Shown here: piece by piece, positions 1 through 8,657 of the stretch | How the letters are laid out: the number at the start of each line of letters is the position of its first letter | How positions within the stretch are numbered: the stretch's first letter is position 1 | Assembly (NCBI GenBank): GCA_019636625.1 | Contig: JAHBXE010000007.1 | Span: 62,001-126,000 of the forward strand | DNA: 64,000 nucleotides | From: Phycisphaeraceae bacterium | GTDB lineage: Bacteria; Planctomycetota; Phycisphaerae; Phycisphaerales; UBA1924 | Reading direction: 5' to 3' | Made by a program: the position numbers and the translations under genes | The notes under the pieces: generated by a model | Databases searched by the model: none | What the model was told of the DNA's origin: nothing | What the model saw: the letters and a program-made list of their open reading frames with translations, nothing else

Positions 1-1
1 C

Positions 2-913
2 CTCCGACACCTGATCGCCACGCTCGCTGATTCCCCCGTCGCGATCCACACCAAGGAGGCCAACGAGCAGCATTACGAACTGCCGCCCGAGTTCTTCCAA
101 CTCTGCCTCGGCCCGCGACTCAAGTACAGCGCCGCCTACTGGCCAGACGGTGTTACGACGCTCGCAGAGGCCGAAGAACGAATGCTCGACCTGACCTGTC
201 GCCGCGCCGGACTCGAGGACGGAATGGATATCCTGGAGCTCGGCTGCGGCTGGGGCTCACTCACCCTGTGGATGGCCGAGCACTTCCCCAACGCTCGAAT
301 CACCGCCGTCTCCAACTCTCGCCCGCAGCGCCAGTTCATCCTCGCCGAAGCCCAGCGCCTCGGCGTCAACCCCCCCACCATCATCACCGCCGATGTCAAC
401 GCCTTCGACCCCGGCGCAACCTTCGACCGCATCGTCTCGGTCGAGATGTTCGAGCACGTCCGGAACTACCGCGCGCTTCTGTCCAGGATCGCATCCTGGC
501 TCCGCCCCGAGGGCCGACTTTTCGTTCATATCTTCACCCACGCCCGAGTGGCCTACCCGTTTGAGTCGAACGACTGGATCGGACGCTACTTCTTCACCGG
601 CGGCCTCATGCCCTCGGACGACCTGCTCCTGCACTTCGCCGGCGACCTCCGCATCGTGGACCATTGGCGAATCAGCGGCGCCCACTACCGGCGCACCGCC
701 CGCGCATGGCTCAACAACCTCGACGCCCGCCGGGCCGAAGCCCTCGCCATTCTCCGCCAGTCCTACGCCGACCGGGCCCCCACCTGGCTCAATCGCTGGC
801 GGGTCTTCTTCATGGCCTGCGTAGAACTCTGGGGCCTCAACCGCGGCAACGAGTGGATTGTATCCCACTACCTCTTCCAACCCCGACGAGACGCGTACGA
901 GCAAGACAAATGA
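2..913 (+). CDS. SAM-dependent methyltransferase, cyclopropane-fatty-acid synthase / coclaurine N-methyltransferase-like (5' partial)
   Basis: The reading frame is open from base 2, so the gene begins before the window; the first in-window ATG (182) is internal. The upstream codons encode HYELPPEFF and [20 protein letters not shown], the conserved region before the Rossmann core in CFA-synthase-like methyltransferases. The SAM-binding motif [10 protein letters not shown] follows, then [10 protein letters not shown] and a [12 protein letters not shown] strand. The family transfers methyl groups from SAM to lipid or amine acceptors; the sequence does not fix the substrate. The frame closes with TGA at 911-913, just left of the tRNA-Asp remnant, so this gene is the chromosomal flank of the putative island. 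Confidence 0.85.
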   Translation, partial: LRHLIATLADSPVAIHTKEANEQHYELPPEFFQLCLGPRLKYSAAYWPDGVTTLAEAEERMLDLTCRRAGLEDGMDILELGCGWGSLTLWMAEHFPNARITAVSNSRPQRQFILAEAQRLGVNPPTIITADVNAFDPGATFDRIVSVEMFEHVRNYRALLSRIASWLRPEGRLFVHIFTHARVAYPFESNDWIGRYFFTGGLMPSDDLLLHFAGDLRIVDHWRISGAHYRRTARAWLNNLDARRAEALAILRQSYADRAPTWLNRWRVFFMACVELWGLNRGNEWIVSHYLFQPRRDAYEQDK

Positions 914-949
914 AGAAACCCCGACTCTCTCGAATCGGGATCATTACAG

Positions 950-992
950 GCGGGGCGGACGGGACTCAAACCGGCAATCACCGGATCGACGG
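950..992 (-). pseudogene. tRNA-Asp 3'-half remnant (left direct repeat of the island)
   Basis: These 43 bases match 12608-12650, the 3' half of the intact tRNA-Asp gene, at 38 positions. Mismatches are at 953, 968, 973, 978 and 991. The match spans the anticodon, variable loop, T arm, acceptor strand and discriminator. It is in the same orientation as the intact gene, and no 5' half follows beyond 992. A 3'-half duplicate lying distal to a tRNA 3' end is the usual far attachment site of an integrated element. The mismatches indicate decay or divergence of the displaced half. Confidence 0.7.
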
Positions 993-1162
993 GCACTTCG
1001 AATGGTCCGAAGATCCGCTCGTTGGACTTCCCAAACCGCGTTCCTGACCCCACCACGGGCGACGTTTGTTTGCCGTCACGCGAACAGTTGGAATCTGTAT
1101 CGGTCGGTTCGCGCCACGGGCGACATGCATTGATCGAAGAGAGTCCCCGGTTTGAGGCCAAC

Positions 1163-1357
1163 TCACACCAGAGGCGCGTCGGCGTCCATCCGTGCTCGCG
1201 AGGCTTCGAGGATCGCTTCATCCGCTTCGTCGATCGCATCGCGGGCACACTCGATGGTCATCGCCGCGTACGCGCCGGCAAGAACCACCTTGGCCTTGAG
1301 CTTCCGCACCTCGCGCCCGGCCTTCACGCGGACAATGGCGGACCACGCCGCTTTCGA
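1163..1357 (-). pseudogene. Coding remnant downstream of the TetR gene
   Basis: On the minus strand, directly after the TAG stop of the TetR gene and in the same frame, about 63 codons stay open to a TGA at 1163-1165. The translation (KAAWSAIVRVKAGREVRKLK, later AYAAMTIECARDAIDEADEA) is amphipathic-helical and uses the GC3-rich codons of real genes here. No ATG lies near its beginning; only internal GTG codons or one internal ATG could start it. It is best read as the 3' end of a truncated gene. A short helical protein started at an internal GTG remains possible. I do not recognise the family. Confidence 0.4.
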
Positions 1358-2041
1358 CTACCTGCTGGTCTGCAAGCCCCTCAGAATCAAGTCGAGGCCC
1401 GCCGCGAACTGGCGGTCAGCATCGGGGGTGAAGATCAGACCGCCCACCGCCGCCGCGTGCGGAAACGGCGCTGTGATTCGCGCGAGCTCCGCGGGATCAC
1501 CTGCCCGGAACAGGCGAAGCTCTTCAATCTCCCACAGGCAGAAGGCCCGAACGTACAGCCGAAGCGTGTGATAGGCCACGGCCTGCGCGGCCGGAGCCAA
1601 CCCGGCATCGGCGAGCGCCGACAGAGCTGCCTCAATCTGGGGCAGCGCACTGCCGGGCGGGGTCGGGCGCATCATCGCAACGCGGAAGAGGTTCGGGTGC
1701 TCAAGGGCCATGCTCCGGATGCCGTGGCAGATCGCCTTGATCCGGCTCTTCCACGGTCCTTTGGCCGGCGGCGTCGGGAGCCTCGCTAGCGCCAAGTTGG
1801 CCACAGCGTCGAGAATCGCCCCCTTGTCCCGGAAGTGGTTGTACAGGGCCATCGCCTTGACCCCAAGCACTTCCCCCAATCGACGCATCGTGAGTGCCGC
1901 TTCGCCCTCGGACACGACCAGTTGCAGAGCGGCCTCCGCCACTTCCCGCGGGGTGAGCGATTCACCCGCCGCAGGCCTGCCCGGGCCTTTCCGTGGCGTA
2001 CGACGCTGGATTCCTATCGCTTGCTGGCTGCTCATGTTCAA
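1358..2041 (-). CDS. TetR-family transcriptional repressor
   Basis: A 227-residue protein. After a basic N-terminal tail, the helix-turn-helix region (residues about 28-75) includes LTPREVAEAALQLV and LGVKAMALYNHFRDK, the recognition-helix signature of TetR repressors. The rest is a helical ligand-binding and dimerisation domain of the tetracycline-repressor C-terminal type. It is transcribed divergently from the RND efflux operon across a 147-bp AT-rich gap with palindromes at 2110-2128 and 2163-2172. This is the classic layout of a local repressor that shuts off the pump and itself until an inducer binds. The inducer cannot be read from the sequence. Confidence 0.9.
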   Translation of the reverse strand: MNMSSQQAIGIQRRTPRKGPGRPAAGESLTPREVAEAALQLVVSEGEAALTMRRLGEVLGVKAMALYNHFRDKGAILDAVANLALARLPTPPAKGPWKSRIKAICHGIRSMALEHPNLFRVAMMRPTPPGSALPQIEAALSALADAGLAPAAQAVAYHTLRLYVRAFCLWEIEELRLFRAGDPAELARITAPFPHAAAVGGLIFTPDADRQFAAGLDLILRGLQTSR

Positions 2042-2097
2042 TCACCCGTCGTTCGGTCGGCGTTGGGAGCGGCGGCAACGGCCATCCCATTTCCAAC

Positions 2098-2128
2098 AGT
2101 ATAGCCCGTAACTATACATCGTCTAGTT
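2098..2128 (-). promoter_or_regulatory. Candidate tetR promoter with operator O1
   Basis: On the minus strand, TATACT (+ strand 2098-2103) is a good -10 box about 57 bp upstream of the TetR start. Just upstream, 2110-2128 forms a 19-bp imperfect palindrome, AACTAtACatcGTcTAGTT, with seven of nine base pairs symmetric about 2119. Its size and place suit a TetR dimer site for autorepression. The TACATCGT in its centre (2115-2122) recurs inverted at 2171-2178, inside the efflux promoter. Confidence 0.5.
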
Positions 2129-2154
2129 TTTTCTTAACGTCGCCTATTTTGTAG

Positions 2155-2182
2155 TTGACACTGTATATATACGATGTACTCT
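2155..2182 (+). promoter_or_regulatory. Efflux operon promoter overlapping operator O2
   Basis: TTGACA (2155-2160), a 16-bp spacer and TACTCT (2177-2182) form a strong sigma-70-type promoter. The spacer contains the perfect 10-bp palindrome GTATATATAC (2163-2172), so a bound repressor would block RNA polymerase directly. TACTCT ends 6 nt before ATG 2189, the same spacing as other leaderless starts in this window, which supports choosing ATG 2189 over ATG 2174. Confidence 0.65.
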
Positions 2183-2188
2183 TCAGCC

Positions 2189-3739
2189 ATGGTCACCTCC
2201 GCCCCCGCCGGAACGAACCCGATGCCGCCCTGCCTCGTGTGCAACGCCCCGTGGCCGGCGCTCGTCGCCGCGTGTCTGTCGCTCGGCGGATGCATGGTCG
2301 GACCGCACTACACGCCTCCCAACTCGAACATGCCCCCTCGTTACGGAGAACGAGCGGACTCGGCCGCGACCGTGGCGGAGAACATGGACAGCGAGGAGTG
2401 CGCCTGGTGGCACCGCTTCGGTGATGAAGAACTGGCGTCGCTCGTTGAGCGCGCGATCGCGACAAACAACAGCCTCAAGGCGGCCGAAGCACGGGTGCGG
2501 CAGGCACGCTCCGCGCGTGAAGTGGCCCGCTCCCTGCTTTACCCGCGCATCGGCGTCGGGGCATCGGCCCTCCGATTCCGCGGCAGCGAGTCGGCCATCG
2601 GCCTGCCGGATGCTGACCTGGAGGGGAGCTTCTTCCAGATTGGGTTTGATGCCGAGTGGACTATTGATCTCTTCGGCGGCACCCGGCGACTGGTCGAGTC
2701 CACCCGGGCGCAGGAACAAGTCGCTGAGTCGCGGCGGCGCGGCGTGGTGCTCATGATTGCAGCCGAAACCGCGCGGGCGTACATGGAGCTTCGGGGCGCC
2801 CAGCGTCAACTTGAGGTGGCGCTCGCCACGCTGAGCGACCAGCGCGAGACCCTGAGGGTCACCGAAGACAGGCATTCCAACGGCCTTGCCTCGAACCTCG
2901 AAGTCGTGAGGGCGAGGACCGAAGTCGAAAGAACGGCCGCCGAGATCCCGCCGATCGAGCAGGCCATCCGTCAGTACATTCACATCCTATCGACGCTCAT
3001 GGCGTTGGAACCGACCGCGCTCAGCGATGAGCTTGTGTCGCCGTCCATTCTGCCGGTCGTGCCCGACCGCATCGCCGTCGGTGTGCCATCCGACCTCCTC
3101 CGCCGCCGCCCGGATATCCAGGCCGCCGAGCGCCACATCGCCAGCGCCACGGCGATGATCGGCGTCGCCACCGCTCAACTGTTTCCGCAGTTGATTCTCG
3201 GCGCCTCCGGCGGGTTCTCGAGCCGCAGGAGCGGCGACCTGTTCAACGGCAACTCGGCCACAAGTCCAAGCACGTACTACCTCGCGGGGCCCGCCATCAA
3301 CTGGACACTCTTCGATGCCGGCAGGCGCCGGGCGACGATCAGGATCTCGGAGGCGGAGGTTGATGCGGCCAGGGCGCTCTACGAGGACACGGTCCTCGCG
3401 GCCTTCCGGGAAGTCGAAAGCGCCCTGGTCGCGGTTGATCGCGACCGGGCTCGCGTTACCGACCTCGAGCGGCTTTCCGCGAGTGCTCGCGAAGTGATGA
3501 CCATCGCGCAGGGCGACTACCGCAACGGGCTGTTGGACCAACTCACCGTGCTCGACGCTCAGCGCCAGGCCAGCCGGGCGGACATGCTGCTTGTGCAGGG
3601 TCAGGTCGCGCTCATGGTCAGTGTTGTTCGCCTCTACAAGGCGCTCGGAGGAGGCTGGGAGTTTGCGGAGCCGGTGCCACCCCATCCATCGGCGTGGGCA
3701 GGCTCGGACGCTTCGGTCTCGGCAAAGGAGAATCCATGA
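2189..3739 (+). CDS. RND efflux outer-membrane factor (NodT/OprM/TolC-family lipoprotein)
   Basis: A 516-residue outer-membrane channel subunit of a tripartite efflux pump. A signal peptide ends in the lipobox LSLGGC (Cys35), and the mature protein starts with MVGPHYTPP, the usual opening of NodT-type factors. Two outer-membrane efflux repeats follow, with the family motif PSDLLRRRPDIQAAERHI near the middle and the duplicated coiled hairpin regions. ATG 2189 is chosen because TACTCT lies 6 nt upstream and no Shine-Dalgarno site serves ATG 2174 or ATG 2222. It is the first gene of the efflux operon, and its stop overlaps the adaptor start as ATGA. Confidence 0.92.
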   Translation: MVTSAPAGTNPMPPCLVCNAPWPALVAACLSLGGCMVGPHYTPPNSNMPPRYGERADSAATVAENMDSEECAWWHRFGDEELASLVERAIATNNSLKAAEARVRQARSAREVARSLLYPRIGVGASALRFRGSESAIGLPDADLEGSFFQIGFDAEWTIDLFGGTRRLVESTRAQEQVAESRRRGVVLMIAAETARAYMELRGAQRQLEVALATLSDQRETLRVTEDRHSNGLASNLEVVRARTEVERTAAEIPPIEQAIRQYIHILSTLMALEPTALSDELVSPSILPVVPDRIAVGVPSDLLRRRPDIQAAERHIASATAMIGVATAQLFPQLILGASGGFSSRRSGDLFNGNSATSPSTYYLAGPAINWTLFDAGRRRATIRISEAEVDAARALYEDTVLAAFREVESALVAVDRDRARVTDLERLSASAREVMTIAQGDYRNGLLDQLTVLDAQRQASRADMLLVQGQVALMVSVVRLYKALGGGWEFAEPVPPHPSAWAGSDASVSAKENP

Positions 3740-4977
3740 ATAGGCCTGTACTCGGTTTCGTCTCGCTCGTCTGCGGCGCCGTGTCGGCGTTGGGCGGCTG
3801 CGAGAAGCGTCCACCGGCGCCGGATCCCGTGCCCGTTCTGGTCAAGGTGCTCACGCCGGAGACGATCACCGTTTCTCGGCGGTTTAGCGGGTCGATCCAG
3901 CCGCTGCAGACCACATCGCTGGCATTCAAACTGCCCGGAACCGTGCAGAGCCTTCACCGCCCGCCGGGCTTGCACCGGGATGTGCAGGTCGGCGACACGC
4001 TCGCCCAGGGTACCGTGATTGCCGAACTTGATGAGGGAGATCTTCGCCGAGCCAGGATCGGCGCCGAGGCAAGAGTCGCACAACTTGAGGCACGGGTCGA
4101 AACGGCCAAGGAAACGCTCGCCATCGCCACGCGGAACCTCGATCGATTCGACAGCTCCGCCGGCTCCATCTCCAAGGTCGCCAGAGACGAAGTCGCGGCC
4201 CGGCGTGTTGCCGCGGCCGGAGAACTCGAGTCCGCTGAGCACGCCCTCGCCGACGCCCGAGTGCAACTGGACCAAGCCAACGACGACTACGCGAACCGCC
4301 AGCTCGTGGTCCCCTTCGACCGAGCGACGGTGGCCGCAAAGAGCATCGAGCCCGGTGAGCGCAAGAACGCGCACGAGGTCGCGTTCCGCCTCATCGACAT
4401 TTCCTCCGTCTACGTGAACTTCGGTGTACCCGACACGATGATCGGAGTGCCCGCCATCGGCGCCTCCGCGTCAGACCGAGTCTGGCTCGGCCAGGAACTC
4501 CGGGTGACCGCCGATGCGTTCGAGGGGCGCTCCGTCGTCGGAACAGTCTCCAAGATCGCGCCGGAAGCAGACCCGATCACTCGCACGTTCCTGGTCCAAC
4601 TCACCCTGCCCAATCCCATGCTGGACACCGGTCAGCCCCTCATTCGCCCGGGCATGATTGTCTCTGTTCATGTCGGCGGACGCCTTGACCGTGAGTCGCT
4701 TCTGCTGCCCATGACGGCGATCCACCAGGGTCGCGCTCCCGGCGACCTCATCGTGTACGAAGTCATCACAGAGGATGGTCGCGAACTGGTCAGGCCGCGC
4801 AGGGTCGCCCTTGGCGGGGTGCTGAACAACGAGGTCGAGATCCTGACAAACACGAGCGAGGTCCGACCCGGCTCCAGAATCGTTGTGAGCACCAGCGAAC
4901 GCCTGGCGGACGGCACCCTTGTCCGCGAGACGCCCGCCAGCACCAACTCAGCAGCGACACTGCCGGAGGCACGATGA
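3736..4977 (+). CDS. RND efflux periplasmic adaptor (membrane fusion protein)
   Basis: A 413-residue adaptor joining the inner-membrane pump to the outer-membrane channel. The start is ATG 3736, overlapping the previous stop as ATGA, with AAGGAG about 7 nt upstream; a frame opening at 3694 is only read-through. The N terminus is a lipoprotein signal ending LGGC (Cys22), so the protein should be lipid-anchored. The order is barrel-sandwich, lipoyl-like arms around a coiled-coil hairpin (about residues 105-185, rich in RVAQLEARVETAKETL), then beta-barrel and membrane-proximal domains. It overlaps the pump gene by ATGA, so the three subunits are translationally coupled. Confidence 0.92.
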   Translation: MNRPVLGFVSLVCGAVSALGGCEKRPPAPDPVPVLVKVLTPETITVSRRFSGSIQPLQTTSLAFKLPGTVQSLHRPPGLHRDVQVGDTLAQGTVIAELDEGDLRRARIGAEARVAQLEARVETAKETLAIATRNLDRFDSSAGSISKVARDEVAARRVAAAGELESAEHALADARVQLDQANDDYANRQLVVPFDRATVAAKSIEPGERKNAHEVAFRLIDISSVYVNFGVPDTMIGVPAIGASASDRVWLGQELRVTADAFEGRSVVGTVSKIAPEADPITRTFLVQLTLPNPMLDTGQPLIRPGMIVSVHVGGRLDRESLLLPMTAIHQGRAPGDLIVYEVITEDGRELVRPRRVALGGVLNNEVEILTNTSEVRPGSRIVVSTSERLADGTLVRETPASTNSAATLPEAR

Positions 4978-7900
4978 ATATCTCACAGTTCTTCGTCGTG
5001 AAGCGTCCGATTGCCTGGACGGCCATGATCGCCGTCCTTGCCTGGGGCATCTACGCCTACACCGGCATGCCTCAGCGCCAGGATCCGATCATCCCGGTCG
5101 TCACCGGCGTGATCACGACGCCGTACCCCGGCGCTGAGGCCGAGCGTGTCGAGCAGGAAGTTACGCGCAAGATCGAGCGCAAGATCTCCGAGAACCCGGC
5201 TGTCGAGCATGTCAAGTCCATCAGTCGCCCCGGTATGTCGATCGTCTACGTGGAACTCTTCGAGACGGAGCGGCACGCCGAACTGGTCTGGCAGGACATC
5301 CGCGGCAAACTCGGCGAGATCACCGATCTGCCCCAGGCCGCGGGACGACCGACGCAGTCACTGCTCAACAAGGACTTCGGCGATTCCGTGGCCGTCATGC
5401 TGACGATCAGTTCGCCACCTGTCAGCGACCTCGAGATCCGCGTCCGCGCCCGAAGCATTCGCGAGGCGATCGAGTCAAGCCGTGCGAAGGCTCCGCCGGC
5501 CGATTCGTCAGCACACATGGCGGGCATTCTGGTGTACCCAAGCACCGTGGCCCGTTCGCACGTGCTGCGCATGGGCCGCACGCTCGCCCAGCGTCTGACC
5601 GAGTCCGGGATCGCCACGGAGGCCGTCCTGATCGAAGCGCCGGGCACCGGCATCCTCGATGTCACGCTCAGCCCCCAGAGGACGGAGTCCGACGTTCGGC
5701 AGGCCACAGCGCGCTGGGAGGAGGAGGCCGGGCGTCCCGACCAGCTCCAACCCGACATCTGGCGCCCATTCTGGATCAGCAACCTCGCGCACTTCGAGCG
5801 CGACCTCCGGGCAGTCGCACCAGACAAGTACTCGTACCGAGAGCTCCGAAACTTCGCGGATCAGATCCGCGACCGGCTGAAGCAGTCCCCGCTTGTCGCA
5901 CAGATCGACATGGTCGGCGCGCAGAATGAGCGCGTCTGGCTGTCGTACTCCGGGCAGCGACTGAACCAGTTCGGAATCACGCCGCAGACGATCGTGGACC
6001 GGATCCGGGAGCGCAACATCAACATGCCCGGCGGAATCGTTGAACTCCCCGATCAGCGTCTGGTCGTCCGTCCCACCGGAGAATACGCGGCCGCCTCGGA
6101 GATCGGCGACACCGTTCTGGCTGTCTCTCCAAACGGCTACCCACTCTACCTCCGAGACCTCGTGGAAGTGACCCGGGGCTACGTCGATCCCCCCGACGTG
6201 CTGAACTTCCGCACGATCAAGGTGCCGCGCGACGGCGGCTCGTCGAACGTGGACGCTGAACACGATCACAATGCCATCCCCGAAAGCGACGGGGAGTTGC
6301 AGACCGGTCGGGCGATCACCCTCTCGGTACGTCAAGTGAAGGGCACGCACATCGCCGACTACGACCGCGACCTCACGGCTTCGCTCGCGGAGCTGAAGCA
6401 TCGGCTGCCATCCGACCTCCGCATCGAGCGCACCAGCAACGAGCCTGCCGAAGTACACCACAAGATCAAGTCGTTCAACAAGTGCCTGATCGAGGCGGTG
6501 CTCATCGTCGTCATCGTGTCGCTCGTGTTCATGGAGTGGCGGAGCGCGCTGCTCGTCGCCATCGCGATTCCCATCACGGTCGCCATGACCCTGGGCATGT
6601 CCCAGATCATCGGGATCGATCTCCAGCAGGTCTCGATCGCCGCGCTCATCGTCGCGCTCGGTCTTCTCGTCGATGCCCCCGTGGTCGCCGCCGACGCCAT
6701 CAACCGCGAACTCGCCCACGGGCAGCCCCGAGGCGTCGCGGCATGGCTTGGGCCCAAGCGCCTCGCCCGAGCGGTCTTCTACGCCACGCTCACCAACATC
6801 GTGGCGTTCCTGCCCCTGCTCCTGGTCAAGGGCAAGACCGGCGACTTCATCTATTCGCTTCCGGTCGTTGTCTCCTTCTCGCTCATCGCCGCGATGCTCG
6901 TCGCCTGGACCTTCGCGCCGCTCCTCGGCTTCTACATGCTGAAAGGGCAGAAGGGCTTCGAAGGGTCACACGCATCACAGTCCGGACCGCGGCGCGGATT
7001 CCCGCACCTCTACAAGTCCTTCGTCGAGTGGTGCATCGCGCACCGATTCCGGACGACCGCGGTCGCGGTGGCAGTTCTTGCCGGAGGGGTGCTGCTCTGC
7101 CGGTCCATCGGAACCTCGTTCTTCCCGAAAGACCTGCACGACGTGCTCGTGGTGAACCTGGACCTGCCCGAGGGCTCCCCGATCCGCGAGACACGCGATG
7201 TAGCGCTCGACACGATCCGGGAGATCAACTCTCTCGAAGGCACTCACATACGCAGTTATACAACCTTCGTCGGCGCTGGCGGACCCCGCTTCTGGCTCTC
7301 GATCGAGCCCGAGCAGAGAGCCGACAACTACGCCCAGATCCTTGTCCACACGACCTCCGCGAAGGTCACCGCGCGTGTCGCCGCTCGTCTGAAGGAGATG
7401 CTCCCGCTCCGGATCGCCAAGGCCCGCGTGCGCTGCCAGCAACTCGAGACTGGCCCCCCGATCGGCGTTCCCGTGCAGATCCGCCTGTACGGCCCGGATC
7501 TGGCCACGCTGCGTGAACTTGCCACGCAGGTCAAGGGACGACTGCGATCCATCCCAGGGACCATCGACATCCACGACGACTGGGGCGATCCGGTCTTCCA
7601 GATGGCTCTGCGCATCGCCCCCGACCGGACCGCGATGAGCGGCCTGACCCACCAGGACATCGCGACCGCCATCGACGCGGGGCTCTCGGGTCACTCCGTC
7701 GGCCAGATCCGGGAGCGCGACAGACTGATCGACCTCTCGCTCCGACTCCGGCCCTCGGAGCGAAGCCGGCTGGACGACCTGTTCAGCATGACGACGGTGA
7801 ACACGAAGTCCGGAGTCGGCATGCCTCTGCTCCAACTCGCCAGCTTCGAGCCTCAGTTGATCACGCCGAAAATCCGGCGGCGCGACCATGAACGATCCAT

Positions 7901-8645
7901 CACGGTCCGCTGCGACACGATCGCGGGAGTATTACCCAGCCAGATCGTCGATCAGATTCAAAGAGTCCTGCCGTCGAAACCGTCCGCCACGCACACCGAT
8001 GCCGTCCGCTTCCCCACCGGGTACCGATGGGAGTTCGGCGGGGAGAAGTTTGAACAAGACAAGGGCTTCAAGTCGCTCACCCTCGCGCTCGTGGTGTCCT
8101 TCATCGCGATCTACCTGGCCCTGGTGATCCAGTTCAACTCGGCAACACAGCCGCTCCTCGTCTTTGCCGCTGTGCCGTTCGGAATCGTCGGGGGGCTTGT
8201 CGGCTTGCTGCTCTTCCGATCCTCATTCGGCTTCATGGCCTTTCTTGGTGTTGCCTCGCTCGCCGGTCTGATCATCTCGCACGTCATCGTGCTCTTCGAC
8301 TTCATCGACGAGATGAGGCACAAGGGAGAGCCACTTCGCCAGGCCGTGGTCGATGCGGGCCTTGCTCGCCTGCGGCCGGTCCTTGTGACCGTGCTCGCGT
8401 GCGTCGGCGGATTGATCCCGCTGGCGATGTCCGGCGGACCACTCTGGGAACCCATGTGCTACGTGCAGATCGTCGGCATGCTCGTCGCCACCCTTGTCAC
8501 GCTCGTCCTTGTCCCGGTGCTCTACGTGATCTTCGTCGAAGACCTCCATCTGGTCAGGTGGCAGACAGAGGCCGATCTCGCCCAGTTGCCCAAGTCCCCC
8601 GTCGCAGCCGGGGCGCAACCGGTGGACCACAACCCACCCAAATGA
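4974..8645 (+). CDS. RND-family efflux pump, inner-membrane transporter (AcrB/MexB-like)
   Basis: A 1223-residue proton-driven pump, longer than the usual 1030-1060. It starts with the family opening MNISQFFVVKRPIAWTAM. Two sets of membrane helices (about 500-650 and 1030-1190) flank porter and docking loops. In helix 4 the proton-relay sequence, usually LVDDAIVV or LVDNAIVV, reads GLLVDAPVVAADA near residue 566, so only the first aspartate is kept. Extra length includes a hydrophilic stretch near residues 415-445 with DAEHDHNAIPESDGE. Substrates are unknown. The stop is 12 nt before the EAL gene, which has its own GAGGA site. Confidence 0.93.
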   Translation: MNISQFFVVKRPIAWTAMIAVLAWGIYAYTGMPQRQDPIIPVVTGVITTPYPGAEAERVEQEVTRKIERKISENPAVEHVKSISRPGMSIVYVELFETERHAELVWQDIRGKLGEITDLPQAAGRPTQSLLNKDFGDSVAVMLTISSPPVSDLEIRVRARSIREAIESSRAKAPPADSSAHMAGILVYPSTVARSHVLRMGRTLAQRLTESGIATEAVLIEAPGTGILDVTLSPQRTESDVRQATARWEEEAGRPDQLQPDIWRPFWISNLAHFERDLRAVAPDKYSYRELRNFADQIRDRLKQSPLVAQIDMVGAQNERVWLSYSGQRLNQFGITPQTIVDRIRERNINMPGGIVELPDQRLVVRPTGEYAAASEIGDTVLAVSPNGYPLYLRDLVEVTRGYVDPPDVLNFRTIKVPRDGGSSNVDAEHDHNAIPESDGELQTGRAITLSVRQVKGTHIADYDRDLTASLAELKHRLPSDLRIERTSNEPAEVHHKIKSFNKCLIEAVLIVVIVSLVFMEWRSALLVAIAIPITVAMTLGMSQIIGIDLQQVSIAALIVALGLLVDAPVVAADAINRELAHGQPRGVAAWLGPKRLARAVFYATLTNIVAFLPLLLVKGKTGDFIYSLPVVVSFSLIAAMLVAWTFAPLLGFYMLKGQKGFEGSHASQSGPRRGFPHLYKSFVEWCIAHRFRTTAVAVAVLAGGVLLCRSIGTSFFPKDLHDVLVVNLDLPEGSPIRETRDVALDTIREINSLEGTHIRSYTTFVGAGGPRFWLSIEPEQRADNYAQILVHTTSAKVTARVAARLKEMLPLRIAKARVRCQQLETGPPIGVPVQIRLYGPDLATLRELATQVKGRLRSIPGTIDIHDDWGDPVFQMALRIAPDRTAMSGLTHQDIATAIDAGLSGHSVGQIRERDRLIDLSLRLRPSERSRLDDLFSMTTVNTKSGVGMPLLQLASFEPQLITPKIRRRDHERSITVRCDTIAGVLPSQIVDQIQRVLPSKPSATHTDAVRFPTGYRWEFGGEKFEQDKGFKSLTLALVVSFIAIYLALVIQFNSATQPLLVFAAVPFGIVGGLVGLLLFRSSFGFMAFLGVASLAGLIISHVIVLFDFIDEMRHKGEPLRQAVVDAGLARLRPVLVTVLACVGGLIPLAMSGGPLWEPMCYVQIVGMLVATLVTLVLVPVLYVIFVEDLHLVRWQTEADLAQLPKSPVAAGAQPVDHNPPK

Positions 8646-8657
8646 GGAACGACAGCG

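Noticed and set aside
257..904. A 215-codon minus-strand frame over the methyltransferase gene
   Set aside because: It is an antisense shadow of a GC3-rich gene; its residues are compositionally skewed and no family is recognised.
2163..2172. TATATA within GTATATATAC as the -10 box of the efflux promoter
   Set aside because: It is only 3 nt after TTGACA, and no -35 lies 16-18 nt upstream. TACTCT at 2177 has the right spacing, so the palindrome is better read as an operator.
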